Shown: positions 49,549 through 59,070, counted from the first letter of the stretch. The stretch is DNA of 64,000 nt from JAYFNU01 sp964460755 (GCA_964460755.1 CAYWQL010000006.1:1-64000), one strand, 5' to 3'. Numbers and translations are program-made. The notes: a model not told the origin generated them from the sequence alone.

Positions 49549-49732
49549 AATGTGAAACAAAAACGATTTTAGTAATATTTGAGCGGTTGACATTAGAGCT
49601 TTAAATTATAGATTATTTTAGTTTATTGACCTAAGCAATTTGTTTAAATTGTGAATTTGTGAAGCTGAAAGAGCAGGTATTCACAATAACCGCAAAAAAC
49701 AACTGTTTTCGAGCAAAGAAAGCGGAAAAATC
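49549..49732. other. AT-rich intergenic stretch without recognised gene
   Basis: Together with the neighbouring RNA elements this fills the gap of 580 bases between the PBP gene and alaS. It holds a possible promoter (TTGACA 49587-49592, TAGATT 49609-49614) and an inverted repeat GTGAAT/ATTCAC at 49651-49684. No ORF with a ribosome site was found. Confidence 0.5.
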
Positions 49733-49761
49733 TTGACAAAGATAGGGCTTGTTCTTATAAT
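49733..49761 (+). promoter_or_regulatory. sigma-A promoter of alaS
   Basis: TTGACA (49733-49738) and TATAAT (49756-49761), both consensus, spacer 17. Confidence 0.85.
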
Positions 49762-49767
49762 AAGTAT

Positions 49768-49937
49768 GTTAATAAATAAAGGCATTGAGGCGGAATTGCC
49801 ACCCGCCGAGCCGCGCTTTTAAGCGACGAAACGACCGCGTTAAGGTCGGCTAAAGCGGCGCGCTTCGGCGCGCAATCTGGGTGGTACCGCGGAGACAAGA
49901 CCTTCGTCCCAATGGTGGGGCAAAGGTCTATATTTTT
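49768..49937 (+). promoter_or_regulatory. compact T-box leader of alaS (no canonical stem I)
   Basis: The conserved T-box sequence GGGTGGTACCGCGG (49879-49892) is present, with T after TGG as expected for tRNA-Ala (discriminator A). A terminator stem AGACCTT/AAGGTCT (49898-49929) with a T-rich tail follows. Upstream of it only about 110 bases are transcribed, and the AGTA, AGAGAG and distal-loop parts of stem I are absent. Instead a hairpin at 49781-49812 (GGC, GGCGG/CCGCC, GCC) shows the nine-base loop AATTGCCAC with an alanine GCC codon. Three further small hairpins fill the space to the T-box. Confidence 0.72.
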
Positions 49938-49964
49938 GTCAAAAATAAAAAATGGAGATATAAA

Positions 49965-52601
49965 ATGGAGTGGACAGGACTAAATGAGCTGCGCGAGCAG
50001 TTTCTAAGCTTTTTCGAGGGAAAAGGTCATTACAGAATGGAGAGCTTTCCCCTTATTCCGCAGGACGATAAGAGCCTTCTTCTTATCAATTCGGGAATGG
50101 CGCCTTTGAAGAAGTATTTTTTAGGTCAGGCGAAGGTGCCGGGCAACCGTGCGACCACCTGCCAGAAATGCATAAGAACCCCCGACATTGAGCGCGTTGG
50201 AAAGACCTCGCGCCACGGAACATATTTCGAGATGCTGGGAAACTTCTCGTTTGGCGACTATTTTAAAGAGGACGCGACGACGTGGGCGTGGGAGTTTATA
50301 ACTGAGGTTGTAAAAATGCCCGTGGATAAAATATATGTTTCGGTTTTTGAGGACGACGATGAAGCTTTTGAAATTTGGACGAAGCATCGCGGAGTTGCGC
50401 CCGAGCATATGGTTCGACTCGGACGAGAGGATAACTTCTGGGAAATAGGAAGCGGCCCGTGCGGACCCTGTTCGGAAATATACTTTGACCGCGGCGAAAA
50501 ATACGGCTGTGGCAAGCCTGACTGCGCTGTCGGCTGTGATTGCGACCGATATGTAGAGTTTTGGAATTTGGTTTTTACCCAGTTTATTTCGGACGGTAAC
50601 GGACACTATTCGAAAATGGAGCACGGCAATATAGACACGGGTATGGGACTTGAGCGCTTGGCGTGCATTTGTCAGGGGGTAGACAATCTCTTTGAGGTTG
50701 ATACCGTCCAGAACATAATGAAGCATATCGAAAAAATTGCCGGCGTTACTTATCATAACGACGAGAAAACCGACGTTTCTCTTCGCGTAATTACCGACCA
50801 TATAAGAAGCACAGTGTTTATGGTAGGCGACGGCGTTGGTCCTTCAAACGAAGGACGCGGTTATGTTTTAAGAAGACTTTTGAGAAGAGCGGCGCGCCAC
50901 GGCCGTCTGCTTGGCGTCGAAAGACCCTTTTTATATGAGGTTTGCGACACCGTTATAAACGAGAACAAGAGCGCGTATCCCAATCTTGACGAACACCGTG
51001 ACTATATCAAGCGTGTCATTAAGGCGGAGGAGGAGCGTTTCGCGAAAACGATTAATGAGGGCTTTGAGCTTCTAAATAATATCCTTGACGAAATGGAAAA
51101 GAAGGGGGAAACCGTTCTTTCGGGCGAAGAAGCTTTTCGTCTTAGCGATACCCTTGGTTTTCCGCTCGACCTTACAAAGGAAATTATCGAGGAGCGAGGC
51201 TGTACCGTTGACGAGGACGCGTTCACAAGGCTTTTGGCTGAGCAGAAGAAGCGCGCTCGCGACGACGCAAAGAGCCGTGACGTCAGTTGGGAAACCGACC
51301 TATTTAAGGACGTTAAGATAAAGGAAACCGAATTTGTCGGATACGATACGCTTGAGAGCGACTCGAAGCTTTTGTTTATTGTTTCGAATGGCGAGGCGGT
51401 TGAAACGGCGAGCGAGGGCGACGACGTCAAGCTTATTCTTGACAAGACCCCGTTTTATGCGGAGAGCGGCGGTCAGGTTGGCGATAAGGGAGCTCTGTTA
51501 GCGGGGGCGGCGGCGGTCGAAATATCCGACTGCCACAAGACAGCGGAGGGCTTCTACGTCCATACGGGCAAGGTCATTTCGGGAGTTATCGAAAAGGGCG
51601 CTGACGTCAGGGCAAGCGTAAATAAAAAGAACAGATATTCAATAATGAGAAACCACACCTCGGCGCACCTTCTTCAAGCGGCGCTTAGGGCGGTGCTTGG
51701 AGACCACGTTCATCAGGCGGGCTCTTATGTGGACGCCTCTCGCGTTCGGTTCGACTTCAGCCATTTTGAGGCGATGAAGCCCGAAGAAATCACGAGGGTT
51801 GAGGAACTGGTTAACGAGAAAATTCTCGAAGCGATTAATGTAAGCAAAAAGTCTATGCCGATTGGCGAGGCTAAGAAGCTCGGCGCTATGGCGCTGTTTG
51901 GCGAAAAGTACGGCGATGTCGTTCGAGTTATAGAGGTTCCCGGTTTCTCTGTCGAGTTCTGCGGAGGAACCCACGTTGATAATACATCAACGCTCGGTCT
52001 GTTTAAAATTCTTTCCGAGTCTTCCGTTGCGGCGGGTGTAAGACGAATTGAGGGAACGACGGGCGAGGGCGTGCTCGAATATATTCGTGAGCAGGACGCG
52101 CTTATTAATGAAACAGCGGGAATATTTAAGCTTACAAATGTATCCGAAATGCCCTTAAAAGCAAGGGCGACGGTCGCGTCGGCTAAGGAGTTTGAAAGAG
52201 AGATTGAACAGCTTACCGCGAAGCTTGCAACTGCGTCTATAGACGATATAGTAAAGGGTATGTGCGACGTAAACGGAATAAGCGTTTTTTCTGCGGTGCT
52301 CGAAGGAGCCTCCTCGGATACTTTGAGAACCGTTGCGGAAACGATTAAGGATAAATATCCCGCGTCGGTCACGGTGCTTGGAACGGCAGGCGACGGCAAG
52401 GTAACTCTATGCGCCGCTTGCGGCTCTAAGGCAATAGAAACAGGACTTAAGGCAGGAGCGGTCGTAAAAGAGGCGGCGGCGGTTGTCGGCGGCTCCGGCG
52501 GCGGAAAGCCCGACCTTGCAATGGCGGGCGGAAAAGACGCTTCAAAGCTTTCGGCGGCAGTCGAAAGCGCAAAGGATATAATTAAAAAAATGTTAGGATA
52601 G
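49965..52601 (+). CDS. alaS: alanine--tRNA ligase
   Basis: An 878-residue class II synthetase. The aminoacylation core shows MAPLKKYFLG, TCQKCIRTPDIERVG and NIDTGMGLERLA. The editing domain has the zinc ligands in NHTSAHLLQAAL and EFCGGTHVDNTS, and the C-Ala domain closes the protein. ATG 49965 follows GGAGA; the frame continues back into the leader and was cut. Its expression is expected to rise when uncharged tRNA-Ala binds the T-box leader. Confidence 0.98.
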   Translation: MEWTGLNELREQFLSFFEGKGHYRMESFPLIPQDDKSLLLINSGMAPLKKYFLGQAKVPGNRATTCQKCIRTPDIERVGKTSRHGTYFEMLGNFSFGDYFKEDATTWAWEFITEVVKMPVDKIYVSVFEDDDEAFEIWTKHRGVAPEHMVRLGREDNFWEIGSGPCGPCSEIYFDRGEKYGCGKPDCAVGCDCDRYVEFWNLVFTQFISDGNGHYSKMEHGNIDTGMGLERLACICQGVDNLFEVDTVQNIMKHIEKIAGVTYHNDEKTDVSLRVITDHIRSTVFMVGDGVGPSNEGRGYVLRRLLRRAARHGRLLGVERPFLYEVCDTVINENKSAYPNLDEHRDYIKRVIKAEEERFAKTINEGFELLNNILDEMEKKGETVLSGEEAFRLSDTLGFPLDLTKEIIEERGCTVDEDAFTRLLAEQKKRARDDAKSRDVSWETDLFKDVKIKETEFVGYDTLESDSKLLFIVSNGEAVETASEGDDVKLILDKTPFYAESGGQVGDKGALLAGAAAVEISDCHKTAEGFYVHTGKVISGVIEKGADVRASVNKKNRYSIMRNHTSAHLLQAALRAVLGDHVHQAGSYVDASRVRFDFSHFEAMKPEEITRVEELVNEKILEAINVSKKSMPIGEAKKLGAMALFGEKYGDVVRVIEVPGFSVEFCGGTHVDNTSTLGLFKILSESSVAAGVRRIEGTTGEGVLEYIREQDALINETAGIFKLTNVSEMPLKARATVASAKEFEREIEQLTAKLATASIDDIVKGMCDVNGISVFSAVLEGASSDTLRTVAETIKDKYPASVTVLGTAGDGKVTLCAACGSKAIETGLKAGAVVKEAAAVVGGSGGGKPDLAMAGGKDASKLSAAVESAKDIIKKMLG

Positions 52602-52611
52602 GGGAAAAGCT

Positions 52612-52950
52612 GTGGATTGCGTTTTTTGTAAGATAATTAACGGCGAAATTCCGAGCACAAAGGTATACGAGGACGACAGGGTGCTTGCCTTTAAGGACAT
52701 AGAGCCAAAAGCCCCCGTTCATTTTCTTGTTGTTCCAAAGGAACACATTGAAAGCACCGCAAAAATCGACGAGAGCAACAGCGATATCGTCGCGCATATT
52801 TTCGAGGTTATCGCGAAGCTTGCGAAGGAGCTCGATTTTGAGGAGGGTTTCCGTGTTGTTACGAATACGGGAGATCTCGCGGGACAGAGTGTAAAGCACC
52901 TTCATTTTCACGTTCTCGCAAAAAGAAGTCTTGCTTGGCCTCCGGGCTAA
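52612..52950 (+). CDS. HIT family protein (HinT-like)
   Basis: A 112-residue histidine-triad nucleotide hydrolase. The triad motif is KHLHFHVLAKRS and the C-terminus ends WPPG, as in HINT-type purine nucleoside phosphoramidases. The N-terminal CVFCKIINGEIPS has the paired cysteines. It starts with GTG 52612 behind GGGGAAAA. It follows alaS by 10 bases and probably shares its transcript. Confidence 0.92.
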   Translation: MDCVFCKIINGEIPSTKVYEDDRVLAFKDIEPKAPVHFLVVPKEHIESTAKIDESNSDIVAHIFEVIAKLAKELDFEEGFRVVTNTGDLAGQSVKHLHFHVLAKRSLAWPPG

Positions 52951-52987
52951 AACACACACGAATAAATAAAACAGATTTAGGAGATAG

Positions 52988-53533
52988 ATGATGGACAATT
53001 TTTATGAGTTAAAGGTTGCAGGGCTTAAGCGCCAGCTTCCGATATGCAAGGTTAATGACGAGCTTTCAATAGCGGCGTTTATTATGTTTTCCGATGTTGA
53101 GCTTACGGTAGCCTGCGCGCGCGACCTTCTGAAAAAGGCGCCGGAATTTGACGTTATAGTTACCGCCGAAGCAAAGGGGATACCGCTTGCGTACGAAATG
53201 GCAAGACAGAGCGGAAAAAACTATGTCGCCTGCCGTAAGATGAGCAAGCTTTATATGAAAAATCCCGTCGAGGTTGAGGTTCAGTCGATAACTACTGCGA
53301 GAAAGCAGACCCTTTTTCTTGACCAGAACGAGATGGATTATTTGAAGGGTAAAAAAATTCTTATCGTAGACGACGTAATAAGCACAGGCGGCTCATTGCT
53401 TGCGCTTGAAACAATAGTTAATAAGGCCGAGGGTGATATTGTCGGCAAGGCGGCGGTTTTAGCCGAGGGCGTTGCCGCAAAAAGAGACGATATTTTCTTC
53501 CTTGAGGTTCTTCCTGTATTTGAAACAAAATAA
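52988..53533 (+). CDS. phosphoribosyltransferase (adenine/xanthine type)
   Basis: A 181-residue type I phosphoribosyltransferase. The PRPP motif is KILIVDDVISTGGSLLALE, and the dimer/substrate region reads VIVTAEAKGIPLAYEMAR. The layout fits adenine or xanthine phosphoribosyltransferases used in purine salvage; the base specificity is not certain. A second ATG 3 bases later is an alternative start. Confidence 0.83.
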   Translation: MMDNFYELKVAGLKRQLPICKVNDELSIAAFIMFSDVELTVACARDLLKKAPEFDVIVTAEAKGIPLAYEMARQSGKNYVACRKMSKLYMKNPVEVEVQSITTARKQTLFLDQNEMDYLKGKKILIVDDVISTGGSLLALETIVNKAEGDIVGKAAVLAEGVAAKRDDIFFLEVLPVFETK

Positions 53534-53555
53534 CTTTTAAGGAGTTATTGATTTT

Positions 53556-55643
53556 ATGAAACGACCGCTTGCAACGATTGGAACAGCCGTTCTTTGTTTG
53601 CTTGCGGTCGTTTTTGTTTTCAAAAAAACCGCTGCGTATGCGCTGCTGCTTGTTTTTACCCTTTTTGCAATTATGCTTTTGCTTAGAAAAGTAAACAAAA
53701 CGACATGGGTTATTCTTTCTGTTTGCATTGCGACAGTCTGCTTCGCTTTAATGACGATTGATAATTCCGAGAAAACTGTAAAGCGCTACGCGGGTATGGA
53801 TTACGATATTGTCGCAATCGTAACCGACGTTGAAGTGAGAAACGACAGAGTTTTCGCATATGCCGACGTTACGTCGGTTAACGGAAAAAGCGAACGCGCG
53901 GCGACCGTTCGGTTTTACGCCTATAACCGTATAAAGGCGGGCGACGAAATAAGCGCACGATTTGTGTTCAGCGATAAAATCGTCAATACCGACAGCCTAA
54001 AGCCGCAGTTTTACGGCGAATTAATTGAGCTTTATTCTATTGAACGTGAAAAGGACAAGCTCATTTTGTTTACGTCCGAGCTTAAGGAAAATGCTTTAAA
54101 ATCAATTACTGCGGTGCTTTCTGGAGACGAGGGACTTCTTGCAGGCGCTGTGCTTACAGGAAACAAAGAAATTGTTCCCGCTAACATAAGACTGTCGTTC
54201 GAGCGCTCGGGTATTTCACATATTTTAGTTATTTCGGGACTTCACGTTACGGTAATTTTGTCGGCGATATACTTTTCTTTGAAAAAGCTTAAAGTAAATC
54301 GGTTTGTAATTTTGTTTGTGATATGCTTGGTTTCGGGAGCGTTTCTTGTGTTTTACGGCTTTTCACCGTCAATAGCAAGAGCAGTTGTTATGGCGGTAGT
54401 CGTTTACGGAGGAAAGACCTCATTTAGGAGGTCGGACGGAGTGACCTCGCTTGTTATTGCGGGACTTGTAATTGCGGCGGTTGACCCCCGCGCGGTTATT
54501 GACGCGTCTTTTCTCTTGTCGTTCGGCTGTTGCTTCGCGATTGTTACCGTCTATCCGCTTATCTATTCTAAAATCAGCGAAAAGGTTGAAAAGATAAAAA
54601 GTGACATTGTTATAGACCTGATTAAGGCGAGCCTTTTAACCGTAACAATCACGGTGACGATAACCCCTGTTTGCATTTTATTCTCACTTTCAACGTCGGT
54701 ACTGTCACCGATTACAAACCTTTTAGTTGTGTGGACGGTTCCGTTTTTGCTTGTGCTTTCTGCGCTTCTTGCGATATCGTTTTCGCTTTTTTCCTATGGG
54801 CTTGTTACGAACCTGTTGGGGCTTGTGGTTGGATTATTCGCAAAGCTGATTATTGTAATTTCAAGGTTTATTTCGTCCTTTGCGTTTTCGGCGGTTTCGA
54901 CCCACGACCTCTATTTGAAGCTTTGGCTTTTGTTCGCGGCGATAATATTTGCGGTTTGCTATATTTATAAAAGCAAGCGGGTGGGTATTCGCTTCGTTGC
55001 GTTTTGCCTTTCGGTTATGCTTCTTGCGGGAGTACTTTCGAAAATTATTTCTACCCAGAATAAGCCGACAATCCTTCTTTATAACGGAACGAGTGCTATA
55101 ATCAGCGACGAGCATGAAACTGCTATTATTCTTAATGACACAGACGTTGACGGAATAGATTATCTCGTTTCCTTTTTGAATTACCGATTTATTGATAATA
55201 TTAAATATGTTATAATAAACTACGATGCAAGCGACGCGGTTGAAAAGAAGATATGCGAAACGTTTATTTCAAGTGAAATATTGAGCCGATATCCGATATA
55301 TCCGTGCTTTGAGGGAGAAACAACAATATGCGAACGTATGACAAGAGAAGTAGGCGATGTAGGTATTCTTGTCAACGAGGAAGGTATTGTTAAAGCTTAT
55401 TACGGCTTCAATGTTGTTGAGTTTTGCTCAAAGGTGACTGACGATTCGCTCGACGACGGGGAGGACTGTGAAATAACCGTGTTTTGGCGAGACGCTAAGA
55501 TAGACCCTGACAAACCGCTTAACTATGTTATTCGCTACGACGAGGTTTCATATAGCGGTGAGAAGGAAACGAGATACACTTATTTTGACAACGTGACGAT
55601 ATATTTTAACGATTATTTGGATTTTAAGGTGGTAAGGGAATAG
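53556..55643 (+). CDS. ComEC/Rec2 family membrane protein with degenerate C-terminal domain
   Basis: A 695-residue protein. N-terminal helices and an OB-like region (about 70-160) precede the competence core with its signature ISHILVISGLHVTVI near residue 225 and many membrane helices to about 500. In ComEC a metallo-beta-lactamase domain follows, with HxHxDH. Here the corresponding part (about 505-695) keeps a beta-rich start (TILLYNGTSAIISD) but the metal motif is not present (YVIINYDASDAVEKK). DNA strand degradation by this domain is therefore unlikely; DNA uptake through the channel may remain. Confidence 0.85.
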   Translation: MKRPLATIGTAVLCLLAVVFVFKKTAAYALLLVFTLFAIMLLLRKVNKTTWVILSVCIATVCFALMTIDNSEKTVKRYAGMDYDIVAIVTDVEVRNDRVFAYADVTSVNGKSERAATVRFYAYNRIKAGDEISARFVFSDKIVNTDSLKPQFYGELIELYSIEREKDKLILFTSELKENALKSITAVLSGDEGLLAGAVLTGNKEIVPANIRLSFERSGISHILVISGLHVTVILSAIYFSLKKLKVNRFVILFVICLVSGAFLVFYGFSPSIARAVVMAVVVYGGKTSFRRSDGVTSLVIAGLVIAAVDPRAVIDASFLLSFGCCFAIVTVYPLIYSKISEKVEKIKSDIVIDLIKASLLTVTITVTITPVCILFSLSTSVLSPITNLLVVWTVPFLLVLSALLAISFSLFSYGLVTNLLGLVVGLFAKLIIVISRFISSFAFSAVSTHDLYLKLWLLFAAIIFAVCYIYKSKRVGIRFVAFCLSVMLLAGVLSKIISTQNKPTILLYNGTSAIISDEHETAIILNDTDVDGIDYLVSFLNYRFIDNIKYVIINYDASDAVEKKICETFISSEILSRYPIYPCFEGETTICERMTREVGDVGILVNEEGIVKAYYGFNVVEFCSKVTDDSLDDGEDCEITVFWRDAKIDPDKPLNYVIRYDEVSYSGEKETRYTYFDNVTIYFNDYLDFKVVRE

Positions 55644-56680
55644 TGCTTCACTTAACAGGAGACACGTTAAAACAATCATTTACGAAGGACGGGCTTATGC
55701 GCGTCTACTACGTCTGCGGTAACGATGAATTTCTTGTCGGTGCCTGCGTCGAAACGATATCGAACGGAATTTTCGGAAGCGGCGAAAAAAGCATTACCTA
55801 TTTTGACGCTGAAAAATCGTCGAGCGACGAGCTTGAGGAGTATTTTTTAAGCTATTCGCTTATCAAAAACTCAAAGCTTGCCATCTTCGATTCGTTTTCG
55901 GTTTCTTCGCTGGGCAGCGAGAGACTTGAGCTTCTTTCATCAGTTTTTTCCGATATTCCGGACGACATAACCGTTATTTTAAAGACTTTTGTTGACGACA
56001 AGCGATTTTCGGCGTCAAAAAAGGTTGAGGAGCTTATTTCTAAAAACACCAAAAGCGCAAGTGTCACGGTTGCCCAAAAGACCGGCAGCGAAATCGTTGT
56101 TTACATTGATAAAATTGCCAAACGCGAGGGGTGCGAGATATCGTCAAATAATGCGGCGAGGGTAGCCGAAATGTGCGGCAACGACCTTATGCTTATAAAC
56201 AACGAGATGAAAAAGCTTGCCGCTTTTTGCGATTACAAGGAAATAAAAAAGGAGCATATCGACGAGCTTTGCATAAGAACCGCCGAGGCGGGCGTTTACG
56301 ACATGATAAGCTTCATCGAGCGGAATGATTCAAGAAACGCTATTCGCATTCTCGGCGAAATGCTTGACGAGCGCACCGAGCCGCTTATGATAAGCGCGGC
56401 GCTCAACACGGCGTTTATCAACCTATATCGAGCGCGGCTTATCCGTGAAAAAAAACAAGGCGAAAATACGATGTTCGAGCTTTTTGACTATAAAAAGGGC
56501 GACCGAAAGGTTGGAATAGCTTTTGAGCGAAGCGGAAAATATACGCTTAAACAGCTTAACGCGATAATCCAAACGCTGTACGAGCTGGACGTTCGGCTTA
56601 AGTCCTCCGCTGTTGACAAACGGCTCGTAATCGAGGAACAGATTGTTAAGGTTGCAAGACTTGTGAGCGAGAGAATATGA
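55643..56680 (+). CDS. holA: DNA polymerase III subunit delta
   Basis: A 345-residue clamp-loader delta. Features are the N-terminal VYYVCGNDEFLVGACVETI, the middle KIAKREGCEISSNNAARVAE and the C-terminal collar domain. It opens the beta clamp with gamma/tau and delta-prime. It starts with GTG at 55643, sharing one base with the comEC stop, a pairing common in Firmicutes. Confidence 0.9.
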   Translation: MLHLTGDTLKQSFTKDGLMRVYYVCGNDEFLVGACVETISNGIFGSGEKSITYFDAEKSSSDELEEYFLSYSLIKNSKLAIFDSFSVSSLGSERLELLSSVFSDIPDDITVILKTFVDDKRFSASKKVEELISKNTKSASVTVAQKTGSEIVVYIDKIAKREGCEISSNNAARVAEMCGNDLMLINNEMKKLAAFCDYKEIKKEHIDELCIRTAEAGVYDMISFIERNDSRNAIRILGEMLDERTEPLMISAALNTAFINLYRARLIREKKQGENTMFELFDYKKGDRKVGIAFERSGKYTLKQLNAIIQTLYELDVRLKSSAVDKRLVIEEQIVKVARLVSERI

Positions 56681-57312
56681 TTAAAATAAACGAGGCTGTT
56701 ATCGTTGAGGGACGATATGACCAAATTAAATTAGACTCGGTTGTTGACGGACTTGTGATAACCACCGAGGGCTTTAATATTTTCAAGGACGACGAAAAGG
56801 CTGCGCTTATAAAAAGGCTTTCCGAAACGGTCGGGATAGTAGTTCTTACCGACAGCGACGAAGCGGGCTTTAAAATCAGAAAACATATTCAAGATATCGC
56901 GGCAAAGGGAAGGGTTTATCACGCATATATTCCCGATATTGCAGGCAAAGAGAAGCGAAAGCCCCATGCGGGCAAGGAGGGGCTTTTGGGCGTCGAGGGA
57001 GTAGACGGAGCGCTCATAGAAAACGCTATTTTGCGAGCGATTAAGCCGTCCTGTCAGGACGAGGCGAAAAATATATCCAAGCGAGAAATCACCATTTTGG
57101 ATTTGTATGAGGACGGCATAAGCGGCGCAGAGGGAAGCGAGGCGAAAAGGCGAAGACTTAAAACGCTCGCGGGAGTACCAAAAAGGCTTTCGACCAAAGC
57201 GTTTTTGACCGTTTTGAATACTCTTTTTACATTAGATGAGTATAAAACGATGATACAGACGATAGAAAAGGAAGAAAAAACAACAAATGAGAAAGAAGCG
57301 CAAGCTGACTAA
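56677..57312 (+). CDS. rnmV: ribonuclease M5
   Basis: A 211-residue TOPRIM nuclease that matures 5S rRNA. The TOPRIM glutamate is in EAVIVEGRYDQIKLD, and the Asp pair is in VVLTDSDEAGFKIRKHI. The next part, HAGKEGLLGVEGVDGALIENA in the usual order, is typical of M5. It overlaps holA by 4 bases and the next gene by 26 bases. Its usual partner ksgA is not here. Confidence 0.92.
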   Translation: MIKINEAVIVEGRYDQIKLDSVVDGLVITTEGFNIFKDDEKAALIKRLSETVGIVVLTDSDEAGFKIRKHIQDIAAKGRVYHAYIPDIAGKEKRKPHAGKEGLLGVEGVDGALIENAILRAIKPSCQDEAKNISKREITILDLYEDGISGAEGSEAKRRRLKTLAGVPKRLSTKAFLTVLNTLFTLDEYKTMIQTIEKEEKTTNEKEAQAD

Positions 57313-57916
57313 AAAGCAAAAAGAAACACTTGAATTAATAGTCTCAATCGCGGTTCTGGTTGGTTTTATAGCATTGAATCTAATACTTGGAAAAGATATT
57401 TTTTATGTTTGGTATTTTGCTGTAATAATAATGTTTGCGTTTGAAATCGCCTTTAGCGTTTATTATATTTTTACGGGCAAAGCTCTATTTTTTAAGGATG
57501 AAAAGAAGAAAAAGAAAAACGATAACAGTCCCCAAATTAATCCTAAAATTAAGCTCACCATACGCATAGGTCTTTCGGTTATCTTGGCGTTTTTTACTAT
57601 AGTTGTGTCCTGCTGTTTATTGCCGAATTACTTTAAGGATATGCCGCGAGTTATAGCGCACGAGCCTGATACGGCGAGAGGATATGTTCAATCGACAAGC
57701 AGCGGATATTATAGGAACCCTCGCCGGACACTTACCGTCTACGATTTAGATACAAAAGAATACATTTCAATACATATATATCGACGCGGAATTCAAAAGG
57801 GCGACTATGTTGAAATTGAATATTACCCGAACACGATGGACGGACGAATAATGTACCTTTTAGACGGCGAAAAAATGGGCTTGCCGCCGCTCAATTACGT
57901 CGTAATCGAAAAATAA
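57287..57916 (+). CDS. membrane protein of unknown function
   Basis: A 209-residue protein. A basic N-terminus (MRKKRKLTKKQKETLE) precedes two helices at about 17-35 and 38-62. A lysine-rich loop (KKKKKNDN) and a third helix at about 90-112 follow, then a soluble C-terminal part of about 95 residues with beta-strand character (RRTLTVYDLDTKEYISIHI). No family is recognised. It overlaps the end of rnmV by 26 bases in another frame, so translation may be coupled. Confidence 0.72.
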   Translation: MRKKRKLTKKQKETLELIVSIAVLVGFIALNLILGKDIFYVWYFAVIIMFAFEIAFSVYYIFTGKALFFKDEKKKKKNDNSPQINPKIKLTIRIGLSVILAFFTIVVSCCLLPNYFKDMPRVIAHEPDTARGYVQSTSSGYYRNPRRTLTVYDLDTKEYISIHIYRRGIQKGDYVEIEYYPNTMDGRIMYLLDGEKMGLPPLNYVVIEK

Positions 57917-57917
57917 A

Positions 57918-57948
57918 AAGAGAACAACCGAAATACGGTTGCTCTCTT
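57918..57948. terminator. bidirectional terminator
   Basis: AAGAGAACAACCG and CGGTTGCTCTCTT (57918-57930, 57936-57948) pair with one mismatch around AAATA. It lies between the membrane protein gene and the convergent fba. Confidence 0.8.
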
Positions 57949-57962
57949 AATATGTTTAATTA

Positions 57963-58931
57963 TTAGATTTTGTCGTTGCTTCCGAGAACGTTTACTATCT
58001 TGCGGGCGACCATATCCTTAACCGCTTGACGCGCTGGCTTAAGGTACTGACGCGGGTCAAAATGGTCGGGGTGCTCGACGAAGTATTTGCGGATATTGCC
58101 TGTCATAGCCAAACGAATATCCGAGTCAATGTTGATTTTGCAGACGGCGAGCGACGCCGCTTTGCGGAGCTGTTCTTCGGGGATACCGACTGCATCGGGC
58201 ATATTTCCGCCGTACTGGTTGACCATAGCGACAAATTCCTGAGGAACGGAGGAAGAGCCGTGGAGAACTATCGGGAAGCCGGGAAGTCTTTTTATGCACT
58301 CTTCAAGAACGTCAAAGCGAAGGGGAGGGGGTACGAGAACGCCGTCGGAGTTTCTTGTGCACTGGTCAGCGGTGAATTTATACGCGCCGTGGGAGGTGCC
58401 GATAGCGATAGCAAGAGAGTCGCAACCGGTTTTCGAAACAAACTCCTCGACCTCTTCCGGGCGAGTGTAGCTTTCGTTGCCCGCTTCAACCTTAACCTCG
58501 TCTTCGATGCCGGCGAGAGTACCAAGCTCGGCTTCGACAACAACGCCGTGAGCGTGAGCATACTCGACAACCTGCTTTGTCAGCGCGACGTTGTCCTCAA
58601 AGGACTTGGACGAAGCGTCAATCATAACGGAAGTGAAACCGCCGTCGATACAGCTTTTGCAAAGCTCGAAGCTGTCGCCGTGGTCAAGGTGAAGAGCGAT
58701 AGGAATTTGGGGATTTTCAATTACAGCCGCTTCAACAAGCTTTACAAGATAGGTGTGGTTGGCGTAGGCGCGAGCACCCTTTGATACCTGAAGAATAACG
58801 GGGCTGTTCAATTCGCCCGCCGCTTCGGTGATACCCTGAATGATTTCCATATTGTTCACGTTAAACGCGCCGACAGCGTAGCCGCCGGAATATGCTTTTT
58901 TGAACATTTCGGTTGTTGTTACTAATGGCAT
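57963..58931 (-). CDS. fba: fructose-bisphosphate aldolase, class II
   Basis: A 322-residue zinc aldolase splitting fructose 1,6-bisphosphate. Zinc ligands are in ALHLDHGDS, IGTSHGAYK and VLHGSSS. The active-site loop and the NIDSDIRLAMTG segment are kept. AGGAGAAG precedes the ATG at 58931. It is divergent from the phosphofructokinase gene, and both act on the same metabolite, fructose 1,6-bisphosphate. Confidence 0.96.
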   Translation of the reverse strand: MPLVTTTEMFKKAYSGGYAVGAFNVNNMEIIQGITEAAGELNSPVILQVSKGARAYANHTYLVKLVEAAVIENPQIPIALHLDHGDSFELCKSCIDGGFTSVMIDASSKSFEDNVALTKQVVEYAHAHGVVVEAELGTLAGIEDEVKVEAGNESYTRPEEVEEFVSKTGCDSLAIAIGTSHGAYKFTADQCTRNSDGVLVPPPLRFDVLEECIKRLPGFPIVLHGSSSVPQEFVAMVNQYGGNMPDAVGIPEEQLRKAASLAVCKINIDSDIRLAMTGNIRKYFVEHPDHFDPRQYLKPARQAVKDMVARKIVNVLGSNDKI

Positions 58932-59014
58932 AATTTCTTCTCCTATAAATTAATCTTAGTATTTTAATTTTATCACGAATATAAAAAAAAACAAGGCTTT
59001 GTTGTACATTTTGC

Positions 59015-59043
59015 TTGAAATAAAGACTTTTGTTTGGTATATT
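59015..59043 (+). promoter_or_regulatory. sigma-A promoter of the phosphofructokinase gene
   Basis: TTGAAA (59015-59020) and TATATT (59038-59043), spacer 17. Confidence 0.75.
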
Positions 59044-59070
59044 TATAAAAGTATTTGGAGGTATGAAAGT

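Noticed and set aside
49374..49604. A 76-residue plus-strand ORF after the PBP gene
   Set aside because: It has no ribosome site, crosses a consensus promoter and a terminator, and looks like chance reading in AT-rich DNA.
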